Assembly (NCBI RefSeq): GCF_030812255.1
Contig: NZ_JAUSSH010000002.1
Span: forward strand, 124,001 to 188,000
DNA: 64,000 nucleotides
Source: Paeniglutamicibacter psychrophenolicus
GTDB taxonomy: Bacteria > Actinomycetota > Actinomycetes > Actinomycetales > Micrococcaceae
Direction: 5' to 3'
In this document: in pieces, positions 1 through 7,741 of the stretch
How positions within the stretch are numbered: position 1 is the first letter of the stretch
How the letters are laid out: every line of letters starts with the position of its first letter
Notes under the pieces: model-generated
What the model was told of the DNA's origin: nothing
The model's database searches: none
Seen by the model: only the letters and a program-made list of their open reading frames with translations
Made by a program: the position numbers and the translations under genes

Positions 1-14
1 CCGGACAAATCCAC

Positions 15-1235
15 ATGAAGCGTCGCCTGCCGCAGATTTCCGAGCTCCGCTCGCTGATGAAATTCGAACCCGTCACCCTGGACCGGCGGGCGGCCCGCCT
101 GGCCAAGGCCGCCGACGTGTGGGACCTGCGCGCCATCGCCAAGCGGCGCACCCCCACCCCGGCCTTCGACTACGTCGATGGCGCCGCCCAGCGCGAACTG
201 ACCGCCCGCCGCGCCCGCGAGGTCTTCGACTCCATCGAGCTGGTCCCGCGCATCCTGCACGGCACCGCGAGCGCGGATTTGTCCACCACCATTGCCGGGG
301 CACCGTCCGCGCTGCCCTTCGGCATCGCCCCGACCGGGTTCACCCGGTTCATGCACGCCGAGGGCGAGACCGGTGCGGTGCGCGCCGCGGCCCGCGCGGG
401 CATCCCGTTCTCCCTGTCAACCATGGGCACCCGCTCGCTGGAGGAGGTTGCGGCCGCGGCCCCGGATTCCCGCCGCTGGTTCCAGCTCTACCTGTGGAAG
501 GACCGCGAAAAGTCCCGGGCGCTGCTGCAGCGCGCGGCAGCCAGCGGCTATGACACCCTGCTGGTCACCGTCGACACCCCGGTGGCCGGCCAGCGGCTGC
601 GCGATGCCCGCAACGGCATGGTCATCCCGCCGCGACTGAACCTCAAGACCGTGCTGGACGCCTCCTACCGCCCCGAATGGTGGTTCAACTTCCTGACCAC
701 GGACTCGCTGAAGTTCGCCTCGCTGTCCGACAGCGCCACCGACCTGCCCACGCTGATCAACTCGATGTTCGACCCGACGCTCTCCTTCGCCGACCTGGAA
801 TGGATCCGCTCCATCTGGGACGGGAAGCTCTTCGTGAAGGGCGTGCTCACGGTCGAGGACGCCCGCAAGTCCGTCGATGCCGGGGCCGACGGGCTGGTGG
901 TTTCCAACCACGGCGGACGCCAGCTGGACCGCGCGCCGGTCTCCTTCGAGGCACTGGCCGAGGTGCGCGCCGAGGTGGGTGCGGGCACCGAGATCATCCT
1001 GGACTCGGGCATCATGTCCGGCGCCGACATCGTCGCCTCGCTCTGTGCCGGGGCCGACTTCGTGCTCATCGGCCGGGCCTACCTCTACGGGCTGATGGCC
1101 GGCGGGGAAGCCGGAGTGGAGCGGGTCATCGAGCTGCTGGCCAGGGAAATCGAGGTCAACATGCAGCTCATGGGCGCCGCGACCATCGCGGACCTGGGCC
1201 CGGAGCTGATCCGCCGGCGGTCCGGGCGCGAATAA
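15..1235 (+). CDS. lldD: FMN-dependent alpha-hydroxy-acid (L-lactate-type) dehydrogenase/oxidase
   Basis: The 406-residue protein belongs to the glycolate oxidase/lactate dehydrogenase flavoenzymes, which oxidise an L-2-hydroxy acid to the 2-oxo acid using FMN in a TIM barrel. Visible signatures are the N-terminal FDYVDGAA segment, PFGIAPTGF (FMN site), FQLYLWKD, FVKGVLTVEDA, the catalytic VSNHGGRQLDRAP motif near residues 295-307 with its His and Arg, and the phosphate-binding DSGIMSGADIVASLCAGAD region. Length is close to the usual 380-400. Only 14 bases precede the ATG, so a ribosome site or a more upstream start cannot be judged. L-lactate dehydrogenase (quinone) is the best guess, but lactate 2-monooxygenase or another hydroxy-acid oxidase is possible. 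It is followed 34 bases later by a membrane protein gene. Confidence 0.85.
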   Translation: MKRRLPQISELRSLMKFEPVTLDRRAARLAKAADVWDLRAIAKRRTPTPAFDYVDGAAQRELTARRAREVFDSIELVPRILHGTASADLSTTIAGAPSALPFGIAPTGFTRFMHAEGETGAVRAAARAGIPFSLSTMGTRSLEEVAAAAPDSRRWFQLYLWKDREKSRALLQRAAASGYDTLLVTVDTPVAGQRLRDARNGMVIPPRLNLKTVLDASYRPEWWFNFLTTDSLKFASLSDSATDLPTLINSMFDPTLSFADLEWIRSIWDGKLFVKGVLTVEDARKSVDAGADGLVVSNHGGRQLDRAPVSFEALAEVRAEVGAGTEIILDSGIMSGADIVASLCAGADFVLIGRAYLYGLMAGGEAGVERVIELLAREIEVNMQLMGAATIADLGPELIRRRSGRE

Positions 1236-1269
1236 GGCCCAGGGCCCCGCGCCCGGTAGACTCGTAGGC

Positions 1270-1842
1270 GTGCCTGCAGTAAAGATCCCCGCAACCATTG
1301 CCGCCGAAGCAGCCGTCCCAGTCATGGGGCGCGCCGCGACGGCCGCCGGTTTTGCGCTCCTGTCCATCTTCTGGCCCGCCGCGACCAACCAGGTGCTGGC
1401 CTATGCGCTGGCCGCCTTCATGGTCCTCAGCTCGAAGTTCCTCTGGGACTACGCCAGTTCCCCAAGCGCGCCGAAGTCGGTGCGCGGCCTCTACGCGGTC
1501 GCCGCGGTGGCGATGATCATCGCGGGCCTGGTGATGGCCTTCCGGCCCGAGACGCTGGTGATCGCGATCGCCGCTGCCGCGGCGTGGATCATCGCCGGGG
1601 TGCTGGAAATCGTGGTCTTCATCCGGCACCGCGCCGACTTCGCCCCGTTCAAGGACCAGCTGGTCACCGGCTTCGTGTCGCTGGGCGCCGGGGCCGCGCT
1701 GCTGATGGGACTGGACCTGGACGCGCACGGACTGCTCGGCCTGGCCGGCGGCGGTGCCATCATCCTGGCGGTGTTTGAGCTGATTTCGGCCTTCGGCCTG
1801 CGCCATGCGGCCAAGGAACCCGAGACCGGGCTTTGGCGCTAG
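1270..1842 (+). CDS. HdeD-like (DUF308) multi-pass membrane protein
   Basis: The 190-residue protein starts at GTG and is almost wholly hydrophobic. About six membrane spans alternate with short loops, for example the segments around residues 20-55, 75-120 and 140-180. Paired repeats of a two-helix unit, with Gly/Ala-rich helices, resemble the DUF308/HdeD family, in which the E. coli member is linked to acid resistance. That functional link is family knowledge only; nothing here shows a substrate. It sits 34 bases after the lactate-type dehydrogenase and just before another small membrane protein, so a small operon is plausible. No close motif pins the function. Confidence 0.6.
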   Translation: MPAVKIPATIAAEAAVPVMGRAATAAGFALLSIFWPAATNQVLAYALAAFMVLSSKFLWDYASSPSAPKSVRGLYAVAAVAMIIAGLVMAFRPETLVIAIAAAAAWIIAGVLEIVVFIRHRADFAPFKDQLVTGFVSLGAGAALLMGLDLDAHGLLGLAGGGAIILAVFELISAFGLRHAAKEPETGLWR

Positions 1843-1880
1843 AATAGATGTTGAACCAAAAATCCGTAGGAGGGCCTTTC

Positions 1881-2186
1881 GTGGGCAACACCCCAGCCGA
1901 GCAGAAGAAGTCTTGGCAGCAGAGCATCAAGGCACCCCTGTCGTTCTCCCTGGTCATGGCCATCATCGCCGGCGTCATTGCCACCATCTCGGCAACCGGC
2001 GGGTCCGACAACCCGTTGCGGATCGACATCGGGCTGGTCGCCTTTGGCGTCGCCTTTGTCGCCTGCCTGCTGGTCATCTCCGTAATGACCATGGCCGGCA
2101 AGGACAATCCCGAGGAAATGGGCACCGGATCGGGCGTCAACCGCTCGTCGTCCACGCCGGACGAAAAGCCGGACGCCAAGAAGTAA
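1881..2186 (+). CDS. small two-span membrane protein of unknown function
   Basis: I place the start at GTG 1881 because a strong ribosome site (TAGGAGGG, 1867-1874) lies 6 bases before it. The upstream in-frame ATG at 1848 has no such site and would translate the ribosome site itself. The resulting 101-residue protein has a charged N-terminus (AEQKKSW), two hydrophobic spans (about residues 20-40 and 50-72), and a hydrophilic Ser/Asp/Lys-rich tail ending in DAKK. I do not recognise a characterised family. It is followed by a hairpin terminator. Confidence 0.75.
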   Translation: MGNTPAEQKKSWQQSIKAPLSFSLVMAIIAGVIATISATGGSDNPLRIDIGLVAFGVAFVACLLVISVMTMAGKDNPEEMGTGSGVNRSSSTPDEKPDAKK

Positions 2187-2203
2187 GTACACCTTTCACC
2201 GTT

Positions 2204-2228
2204 GCCGCCCTGGATAAATCCGGGCGGC
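2204..2228 (+). terminator. hairpin terminator after the small membrane protein gene
   Basis: GCCGCCC-T-GGAT pairs with ATCC-GGGCGGC around a 2-base loop, giving 11 pairs with one bulge, 17 bases after the stop codon. The following tract (TTCGCTGCTT) is only moderately T-rich. Confidence 0.6.
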
Positions 2229-2399
2229 TTCGCTGCTTAACGGGCAGGACGGTGGATGCCGGGTGGGTGGTTGCACGGCTCCGCCACGGCCTGCGGGTGC
2301 AACTTCGAAGGCAAGCTGCCGGCCCCGACCGCCGCGTTCATCCCGGCACAGGGGGCTGCTGGCGTTCCCCCCGGAGGGTGAAGAGACCAAAGAGCAGGT

Positions 2400-2729
2400 T
2401 CAGTGCGCCGGCTCGGCGCCGTCGCGTCCGCCCCAGCGGTCCAGGAACTCTTCGTGTCCCAGCTCCTCCAGGTCGGAGCGGACCATCGCCACCAGTGACT
2501 CGGCCTCCTCGATGCTGCCGGCATTGATGCGCAGCACCTCGGCGTCATTGTCGATGCGGTGCACCACGACGGCGGCGCCGACGGCGTCTGACCCGTCCCC
2601 GCCGAAGAATGCATCGACCAGGCCGGCCGCCCAGCGCGCCGCGGCGCGGACCGGGCCGTCGTTGGACTTCTCCAGTTCGACTTCGTACTCGTCAGCTGCG
2701 TGCGGTTGCGGGACTTCTTCGCTGTTCAC
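2400..2729 (-). CDS. small acidic hypothetical protein
   Basis: The 109-residue protein starts at GTG 2729 behind GGAGGAG (2736-2742), a strong ribosome site at good spacing. It is acidic, with no membrane span or signal peptide. A central stretch (VVVHRIDNDAEVLRINAGS, then EEAESLVAMVRSDLEELG) suggests a small alpha/beta domain with an amphipathic helix. I recognise no family. It lies downstream of and in the same orientation as the CGNR regulator, 58 bases away, so the two may share a transcript. Confidence 0.6.
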   Translation of the reverse strand: MNSEEVPQPHAADEYEVELEKSNDGPVRAAARWAAGLVDAFFGGDGSDAVGAAVVVHRIDNDAEVLRINAGSIEEAESLVAMVRSDLEELGHEEFLDRWGGRDGAEPAH

Positions 2730-2787
2730 GGCGACTCCTCCGTTCGGCGGGCCGAATGCACTTTCGCCCCATGGCTCCAGTGTATGT

Positions 2788-3342
2788 TCACAGCCCGGGT
2801 TTTCGCTCGGATTTCCGTTGGCGGTATGCGCGAACGTGCTCGCGGTTGGCGCAGTTGCCGGTGTCGCAGTAGCGCTTGGAGCGGTTCCGGGACAGGTCCA
2901 GCAGCACCGCCTCGCAGTCCGTGGCCGCGCAGACCCGCAGCCGGGACAGTTCCCTTGAGCGCAGCACGTCGACCAGCGCCATGGCGGCCTCCACGGCCAT
3001 GCGTTCGCTCAGCGGCGCCTCCGGGGTGGTGGCGTGGATGTGGTAATCCCAGCCGTCGTGCTTGACCAGCTGCGGCAACGCCCGGGCGTTGCGCAGGATG
3101 TTGTTGACCGCATCCACCGACTGCTCCTCGTCGGCCAGCCAGATTCCGTGCAGCTGGCTGCGCAGCTGGCGCACCGAGCGCAGTTCCGCCTCGTTGCGCG
3201 TGCGTGATCCGGTGAACCCCTGCTGGTCCAGGAAGTGGTCGAGGTCCGCACCGGTGAGCAGGTGGTCGGTTGACGGGGTTGCCGAGTTGATGAGCGCCAC
3301 GATGGTGCCCAGGGCAACTTCTGTGTCAGGGGCAAATGTCAT
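2788..3342 (-). CDS. CGNR zinc-finger (ABATE-domain) transcriptional regulator
   Basis: The 184-residue protein has the two-part build of the CGNR/DUF1470 family: an N-terminal ABATE-type helical domain (residues 1-125) and a C-terminal zinc-binding domain. The latter has paired cysteines (RVCAATDCEAVLLDLSRN, then YCDTGNCANREHVRAYRQRK) including the name-giving C-x-N-R segment. The family is thought to bind DNA through this basic C-terminus. ATG 3342 is preceded by an AGGAG site. It is transcribed away from an EamA-type exporter across 147 bases, a common regulator-target arrangement, and an inverted repeat lies in the gap. Confidence 0.8.
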   Translation of the reverse strand: MTFAPDTEVALGTIVALINSATPSTDHLLTGADLDHFLDQQGFTGSRTRNEAELRSVRQLRSQLHGIWLADEEQSVDAVNNILRNARALPQLVKHDGWDYHIHATTPEAPLSERMAVEAAMALVDVLRSRELSRLRVCAATDCEAVLLDLSRNRSKRYCDTGNCANREHVRAYRQRKSERKPGL

Positions 3343-3392
3343 TGTGACTCCTGTGGGGGCGCATGGATTGAAGGAAGAACCCGCATGGTCCT

Positions 3393-3428
3393 ACTGTCAT
3401 GAGCATACATACTTTTACTCCTGACAGT
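3393..3428. promoter_or_regulatory. inverted repeat between CGNR regulator and EamA exporter
   Basis: ACTGTCA (3393-3399) and TGACAGT (3422-3428) form a perfect 7-bp inverted repeat with a 22-bp A/T-rich centre in the divergent gap. It is a candidate operator for the neighbouring regulator; binding is inferred from position only. Confidence 0.4.
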
Positions 3429-3489
3429 CGACATGGGTCCCGTGGCCCCTCGTTCGTCGGAGCAACCTCGCCCCAGGGAGCGTTTCGCC

Positions 3490-4464
3490 ATGCCAAGAGA
3501 AGAAATCCATACACAGGTGGCACATCCGGCGCCGCTCCCGCTCTCCCCGGCGCTGCGCAGGCCGCGCCTGGGCGGGATCGGCATCGCCCTGTTTTCCTCG
3601 GCGGTCTTCGGTGTATCGGGTTCCTTCGCCAAGGCACTGCTGGAGGCCGGATGGAGCCCGGCCGCGGCGGTCACCCTGCGCATGGCCGGTGCCGCACTGG
3701 TGCTGCTGCTTCCGACGCTCTTGGTCATGCGCGGAAGGTGGCCGCTGGTGGCGAGCAACTGGAAGTCCATCCTGCTTTTTGGGCTCTTCGGTGTCGGTGC
3801 CTGCCAGTTCTTCTACTTCCTGGCCGTCGAGCGGCTCGACGTCGGAGTGGCGCTGCTGCTCGAATACCTGGCGCCGGTGCTGATCGTGCTTTTCCTCTGG
3901 GTGAAGTTCCGCAAACGGCCGAAGGTGATGACGATCGGGGGCACGCTGCTCTCGTTGGCCGGGCTCGTATTTGTCCTGGACCTCACCGGGGACACCCGGG
4001 TGGATCCGATCGGGGTGCTGTGGGGATTGGGTGCGGCAGTGGGCCTGACCGTGTACTTCTTCGTCAGCGCCCGGGCGGACGGCGCGCTGCCGCCGATCGT
4101 GCTGGCCACCGGCGGGCTGCTGGTCGGAGCCGCAACCATGGGCCTGTTGGCGCTTGTAGGCCTGCTGGAAATGAAGATGACCTTCGTGCCGGTGCGGTTG
4201 GCGCAATGGGAGACGCAGTGGTGGGTGGCCCTGGGTGGACTGATCCTCATCTCCACCGTCATTTCCTATGTCACCGGGATCATGGCGGCCCGCGCCCTGG
4301 GCTCGAAGCTGGCGTCCTTCATTTCCCTGACCGAGGTGCTCTTTGCGGTGCTTTGGGCGTGGCTGCTGTTGGGCGAACTGCCCGCCGGGATCCAGTTGCT
4401 CGGCGGGATGTTGATTGTCGGGGGCGTGCTGCTGGTGCGTGCCGACGAACTGCGTAGCCCGTAG
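3490..4464 (+). CDS. EamA/DMT-family metabolite exporter
   Basis: The 324-residue protein has ten hydrophobic spans in two EamA halves, the standard build of drug/metabolite transporters related to RhtA and YdcZ-type exporters. ATG 3490 is chosen because CAGGGAGCG ends about 7 bases before it; an upstream in-frame ATG at 3433 would add 19 hydrophilic residues and lacks a ribosome site. Motifs include the first-half AVFGVSGSFAKALLEAGWSP and the second-half SKLASFISLTEVLFAVLWAW, typical of the family. Substrate is unknown; amino acids or small toxic metabolites are usual. Its divergent neighbour, a CGNR regulator, is the likely controller. Confidence 0.85.
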   Translation: MPREEIHTQVAHPAPLPLSPALRRPRLGGIGIALFSSAVFGVSGSFAKALLEAGWSPAAAVTLRMAGAALVLLLPTLLVMRGRWPLVASNWKSILLFGLFGVGACQFFYFLAVERLDVGVALLLEYLAPVLIVLFLWVKFRKRPKVMTIGGTLLSLAGLVFVLDLTGDTRVDPIGVLWGLGAAVGLTVYFFVSARADGALPPIVLATGGLLVGAATMGLLALVGLLEMKMTFVPVRLAQWETQWWVALGGLILISTVISYVTGIMAARALGSKLASFISLTEVLFAVLWAWLLLGELPAGIQLLGGMLIVGGVLLVRADELRSP

Positions 4465-4571
4465 CGGACCGACGGACGCCCGGGCCCGGACAAGCCAAAC
4501 GCCGGACCACTGCGCCTCCATGGCAGCAGGAGCGGGGATCCGGCGTCGTGCGGAGGGACGGGGGACGGAGC

Positions 4572-6881
4572 CTACCTGGGGCCGAAGCGACGCAGACGCA
4601 GCGAGTTGGCCACCACCAGCACCGAACTGGCGGCCATCGCGGCCCCGGCGATCATCGGGTTCAGGAACCCGAGTGCCGCGATCGGGATGCCGGCGGTGTT
4701 GTAGGCGAAGGCCCAGAACAGGTTCACCTTGATGGTGCCCAGGGTCTTGCGGGAAAGCTCGATGGACTGCGCCACCTGGGTCAGGTCGTTGCCCATGATG
4801 GTCAGGTCGGCCGCCTCGATGGCGACGTCCGTGCCCGATCCCATGGCGATGCCAAGGTCGGCCTGGGCCAGCGCCGGGGCGTCGTTCACGCCGTCGCCGA
4901 CCATGGCGACCACCTGGCCGCGGGCCTGGAGCTCGCGCACGGCCCGGGCCTTGCCGTCGGGGAACACGTCGGCGAAGACGTCCTCCCCGGCGATGCCGAC
5001 CTGGGCTGCAACCAGCTTGGCGACCGCAGCGTTGTCGCCGGTGAGCAGCACCGGGCGCAGGCCCAGTTCCTTGAGCTTGGCAATGGCGGCGGCGGAGGAC
5101 GCCTTGATGGTGTCGGTCAGGTTCACCAGCCCGGCGAAGGTTCCGTCGACGCCAACCATGATGGAGGTGGCCCCGGCCTGCTGCGCGGCGGCAAGGCCGG
5201 CGCGCTGTGCAGCGGTGGGTTCGATGCCGTTTTCCTTCAACCAGCTTTCCCTGCCGGCAACAACCGTTCGGGTGCCGACCGTGGCGCGGACGCCGCCGCC
5301 GGGTGCTGAATTGAATCCGCGGCTTTCTTGCAGCGGTGTCTTGGCGCGGGCCGCGGCGACGATGGCGTGGGCGATCGGGTGCTCGGAGCCGGACTCCGCC
5401 GCGCCGGCCAGAGCCAGCAGTTCCGCCTCGTCGATTCCGTCGGCCGGGTCCAGCGAGGTGACGGCGAGGTTTCCCTCGGTGATGGTTCCGGTCTTGTCGA
5501 GCAGGACGGTGTCGATCTTGCGGGTGTCTTCCAGGACCTGGGGCCCGCGGATCAGGATGCCCAGCTGGGCCCCGCGACCGGTTCCCACCAGCAGCCCGAT
5601 CGGGGTGGCAAGGCCCAGGGCGCACGGGCAGGCAATGACCAGCACGGCGACGGCCGCGGTGAAGGCGGAGTTCACCTCACCGGTGAACACCAGCCAGAGG
5701 ATGAAGGTGAGAAGCGCGATGACCAGCACGATCGGCACGAAGACGGCGGAAATGCGGTCGGCCAGCCGGGCGATGGGTGCCTTGCCGGTCTGCGCCTCGG
5801 ATACCAGCCGGCCCATCTGGGCCAAGGTGGTGTCCGCCCCGACCCGGGTGGCGCGCACCAGCAGCGCCCCGGAGGTGTTGATGGTGGCGCCGGTGACGGT
5901 GTCGTCCGGACCCACCTCGATGGGCACCGACTCGCCGGTGACCAGTGCGGTGTCGATGGCCGAGTGCCCGGTGACGACGAAGCCGTCGGTGGCGATCTTC
6001 TCCCCGGGCCGGACGACGAACTCGTCGCCGGGAACCAGCTCGGAGGCCGCGATCTTGGTTTCCACGCCGTTGCGCAGCACCGTGGCTTCCTTGGCCCCCA
6101 GGTCCAGCAGGGCCTTCAGCGCGTCGCCGGCACGCGATTTGGCGCGGGCCTCGAGCCAGCGGCCGAGCAACAGGAACGTGGCCACGACGCCGGCCGTTTC
6201 GAAGTACAGCGCGTGTTCGCTCATCGACATGCCCACGTGTGCCGTGATGTTCGGGTCGGCGATCAGCTGCCAGAGCGAGTAGAAGTAGGCCGCCAGGACG
6301 CCGATGGACACCAGGGTGTCCATCGTGGAGGCGAAGTGGCGGGCGTTGATTGCCGCGGCGCGGTGGAACGGCCAGGCGGACCAGAAGACCACGGGCGTTG
6401 CCAGGACCAGCGCGACCCAGCCCCAGTGGGGGAATTGCGCCCCGGGAATCATGGAAATGATGAACAGCGGCACGGTGAAGATCGCGCCGATCACCAGGCG
6501 CTTTTTCAGCTCGTCCCCCGCGGTGTCCGACGCGTGGTTGGTGCCCAGCTGCTTGCTCGGTTCGCCGGTGGCCAGGGGGGAAGGCGCCAGGCCGGATCCG
6601 CCGTTCCCGGGGCTCGCGGGGGCTGCCGCGGTGGTGTACTGGTCGACCTTGAGGCTTGCCTGGTAGCCGGCTGACTGGACCGTGGCGATGAGCTGTTCAT
6701 CGCTGACGTTTTCGGGGACCGTGATGCGTGCCGATTCCAGCGGCAGGTTCACTAGGGCCTCGACGCCGTCGATCTTTCCAAGTTTTCGCTCAACCCGACC
6801 CACGCAAGATGCGCACGTCATGCCCTGGATATTCAGTTCGACGATGCGTTGGTTGGCGGGGAACGTGATGTCGTTGCTCAT
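4572..6881 (-). CDS. copA: copper-translocating P1B-type ATPase
   Basis: The enzyme exports Cu(I) from the cytoplasm at the cost of ATP. I start it at ATG 6881, giving 769 residues; reading further upstream gives no family-like sequence. An N-terminal HMA domain carries GMTCASC (Cys 23 and 26). Then come the membrane spans, the actuator with VTGESVP, the membrane CPC motif (residues 418-420, in VIACPCALG), the phosphorylation site DKTGT (Asp near 462), and the hinge GDGVNDAPALAQADLG. Length and a single HMA domain are normal for CopA. It is the last gene of a csoR-copZ-copA operon with 80 bases to the copZ-like gene, and should be induced by copper through the two CsoR-type sites before csoR. 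Confidence 0.95.
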   Translation of the reverse strand: MSNDITFPANQRIVELNIQGMTCASCVGRVERKLGKIDGVEALVNLPLESARITVPENVSDEQLIATVQSAGYQASLKVDQYTTAAAPASPGNGGSGLAPSPLATGEPSKQLGTNHASDTAGDELKKRLVIGAIFTVPLFIISMIPGAQFPHWGWVALVLATPVVFWSAWPFHRAAAINARHFASTMDTLVSIGVLAAYFYSLWQLIADPNITAHVGMSMSEHALYFETAGVVATFLLLGRWLEARAKSRAGDALKALLDLGAKEATVLRNGVETKIAASELVPGDEFVVRPGEKIATDGFVVTGHSAIDTALVTGESVPIEVGPDDTVTGATINTSGALLVRATRVGADTTLAQMGRLVSEAQTGKAPIARLADRISAVFVPIVLVIALLTFILWLVFTGEVNSAFTAAVAVLVIACPCALGLATPIGLLVGTGRGAQLGILIRGPQVLEDTRKIDTVLLDKTGTITEGNLAVTSLDPADGIDEAELLALAGAAESGSEHPIAHAIVAAARAKTPLQESRGFNSAPGGGVRATVGTRTVVAGRESWLKENGIEPTAAQRAGLAAAQQAGATSIMVGVDGTFAGLVNLTDTIKASSAAAIAKLKELGLRPVLLTGDNAAVAKLVAAQVGIAGEDVFADVFPDGKARAVRELQARGQVVAMVGDGVNDAPALAQADLGIAMGSGTDVAIEAADLTIMGNDLTQVAQSIELSRKTLGTIKVNLFWAFAYNTAGIPIAALGFLNPMIAGAAMAASSVLVVANSLRLRRFGPR

Positions 6882-6961
6882 GATTCCGTTTCTTTGCCCG
6901 GCTGCGGGGACACCTGGACGCCCATTGGGGAATCCCGTCCGCGTGGCGAGCGGGGAGATGC

Positions 6962-7288
6962 TTAGGCGCTTGCGGAGACGAGCGTGTAGCCGGCCTCCGT
7001 CACTGCGGCTTCGAGAACCGAGTTCTCGACGGGGGAATTGGTGGTGACGACGGCGGTGGAGGTTCCTCCGGCGGACAGGATGACTTCGACGTTGCTGACA
7101 CCGGGGACCTCGTTGAGTTCCTCGTTGACTGAGGCGACGCAGTGGCCGCAGGTCATGCCGTCGATTTTCAGGGTGATGGTGCTCTGGCTCATGGTTTCCT
7201 CGGAGGGCTTGGCGGTGATGGTGAGGCCTTCGTTTGAGTTGCTTCCGCAGCCGCAGCCGCCGCAACCGCAGCTTGATTCGTTGCCCAT
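6962..7288 (-). CDS. copZ: CopZ-like copper chaperone with Cys/Gly-rich N-terminal extension
   Basis: The C-terminal 75 residues form an HMA domain with the metal site GMTCGHC, matching CopZ chaperones that hand Cu(I) to CopA. Unusually, about 32 residues precede the domain, beginning MGNESSCGCGGCGCGSN with five cysteines, which could be an extra metal-binding patch. ATG 7288 has a GGAGAACAC site; an internal ATG (MSQSTI) would give a standard 76-residue chaperone but has a weaker context. It lies between csoR (40 bases upstream) and copA, in the same operon. Confidence 0.85.
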   Translation of the reverse strand: MGNESSCGCGGCGCGSNSNEGLTITAKPSEETMSQSTITLKIDGMTCGHCVASVNEELNEVPGVSNVEVILSAGGTSTAVVTTNSPVENSVLEAAVTEAGYTLVSASA

Positions 7289-7328
7289 GTGTTCTCCTGG
7301 TGGGGTTGTTGAAAAGTGGTGTGGGTGA

Positions 7329-7658
7329 TTAGCGCAGCAAGCGGCCGATGGCCGTTGTCACTTCGCTGACCTTGTCGTCCACGTAGGACCGGTCCCCGGT
7401 CTCGAGTGACTGGGCAGCGGCGTTGACCACGCAATGTGAAACGTGCTCCTCGACCAGCCCCAGGCTGACCTTGTGCAGGGCGGCATTGATGGCGGAAATC
7501 TGGGTGAGGATGTCGATGCAGTACTTTTCCTCGTCGACCATGCGGCTGACCCCGCGGACCTGGCCTTCGATGCGGCTGAGTCGCTTGAGCAGGGCTTCCT
7601 TGTTGGCCGTGTAGCCGTGGTCAACGTGGGAATCGGTAGGGACGACAATGTTTTCCAT
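7329..7658 (-). CDS. csoR: CsoR-family copper-sensing repressor
   Basis: The 109-residue all-helical protein matches CsoR repressors, tetramers that leave DNA when Cu(I) binds. The ligand set is complete: Cys47, His72 and Cys76, with the same 25- and 4-residue spacing as in the Mycobacterium tuberculosis protein. The LLKRLSRIEGQVRGVSRMV helix is the family hallmark. It is the first gene of the copper operon and its ATG lies 11 bases from the nearer of two GC-box operators, so it should be autoregulated. CsoR-type sulfur or nickel sensors use different ligand patterns, and copZ/copA downstream support copper. Confidence 0.93.
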   Translation of the reverse strand: MENIVVPTDSHVDHGYTANKEALLKRLSRIEGQVRGVSRMVDEEKYCIDILTQISAINAALHKVSLGLVEEHVSHCVVNAAAQSLETGDRSYVDDKVSEVTTAIGRLLR

Positions 7659-7668
7659 GCTTTAAATG

Positions 7669-7685
7669 ATACCCCCTGAGGGTAT
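7669..7685. promoter_or_regulatory. CsoR-type operator, copy 1
   Basis: ATACCCCCTGAGGGTAT is an interrupted palindrome (ATACCC/GGGTAT) like known CsoR boxes, placed 11 bases before the csoR start codon where bound repressor would block transcription of the copper operon. Confidence 0.8.
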
Positions 7686-7694
7686 GTTGTCAAG

Positions 7695-7709
7695 TACCCC
7701 CATGGGGTA
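7695..7709. promoter_or_regulatory. CsoR-type operator, copy 2
   Basis: TACCCCCATGGGGTA is a second palindrome of the same type, 25 bp centre-to-centre from copy 1. It lies 33 bases before the start of the divergent ATP-grasp gene, so that gene may also sense copper; this is inference from position. Confidence 0.7.
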
Positions 7710-7741
7710 TTCGATTTGTGGCAGGTTGATAGTTTTGGATC

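Noticed and set aside
417-1388. Long minus-strand frame (about 320 codons) opposite the lactate-type dehydrogenase
   Set aside because: It is the mirror of a well-conserved gene in GC-rich DNA, has no ribosome site and its protein has no recognisable fold.
1848-1880. ATG 1848 as start of the small membrane protein
   Set aside because: The strong ribosome site at 1867-1874 would lie inside the coding part; GTG 1881 fits it.
3415-5625. Very long minus-strand frame (about 736 codons) across the EamA and copA genes
   Set aside because: Arg/Gly/Pro-rich composition typical of an antisense or shifted frame; both true genes are clear.
6882-7265. N-terminal extension of copA in the same frame
   Set aside because: It overlaps the copZ-like gene and shows no HMA or membrane sequence; the ATG at 6881 starts the normal protein.
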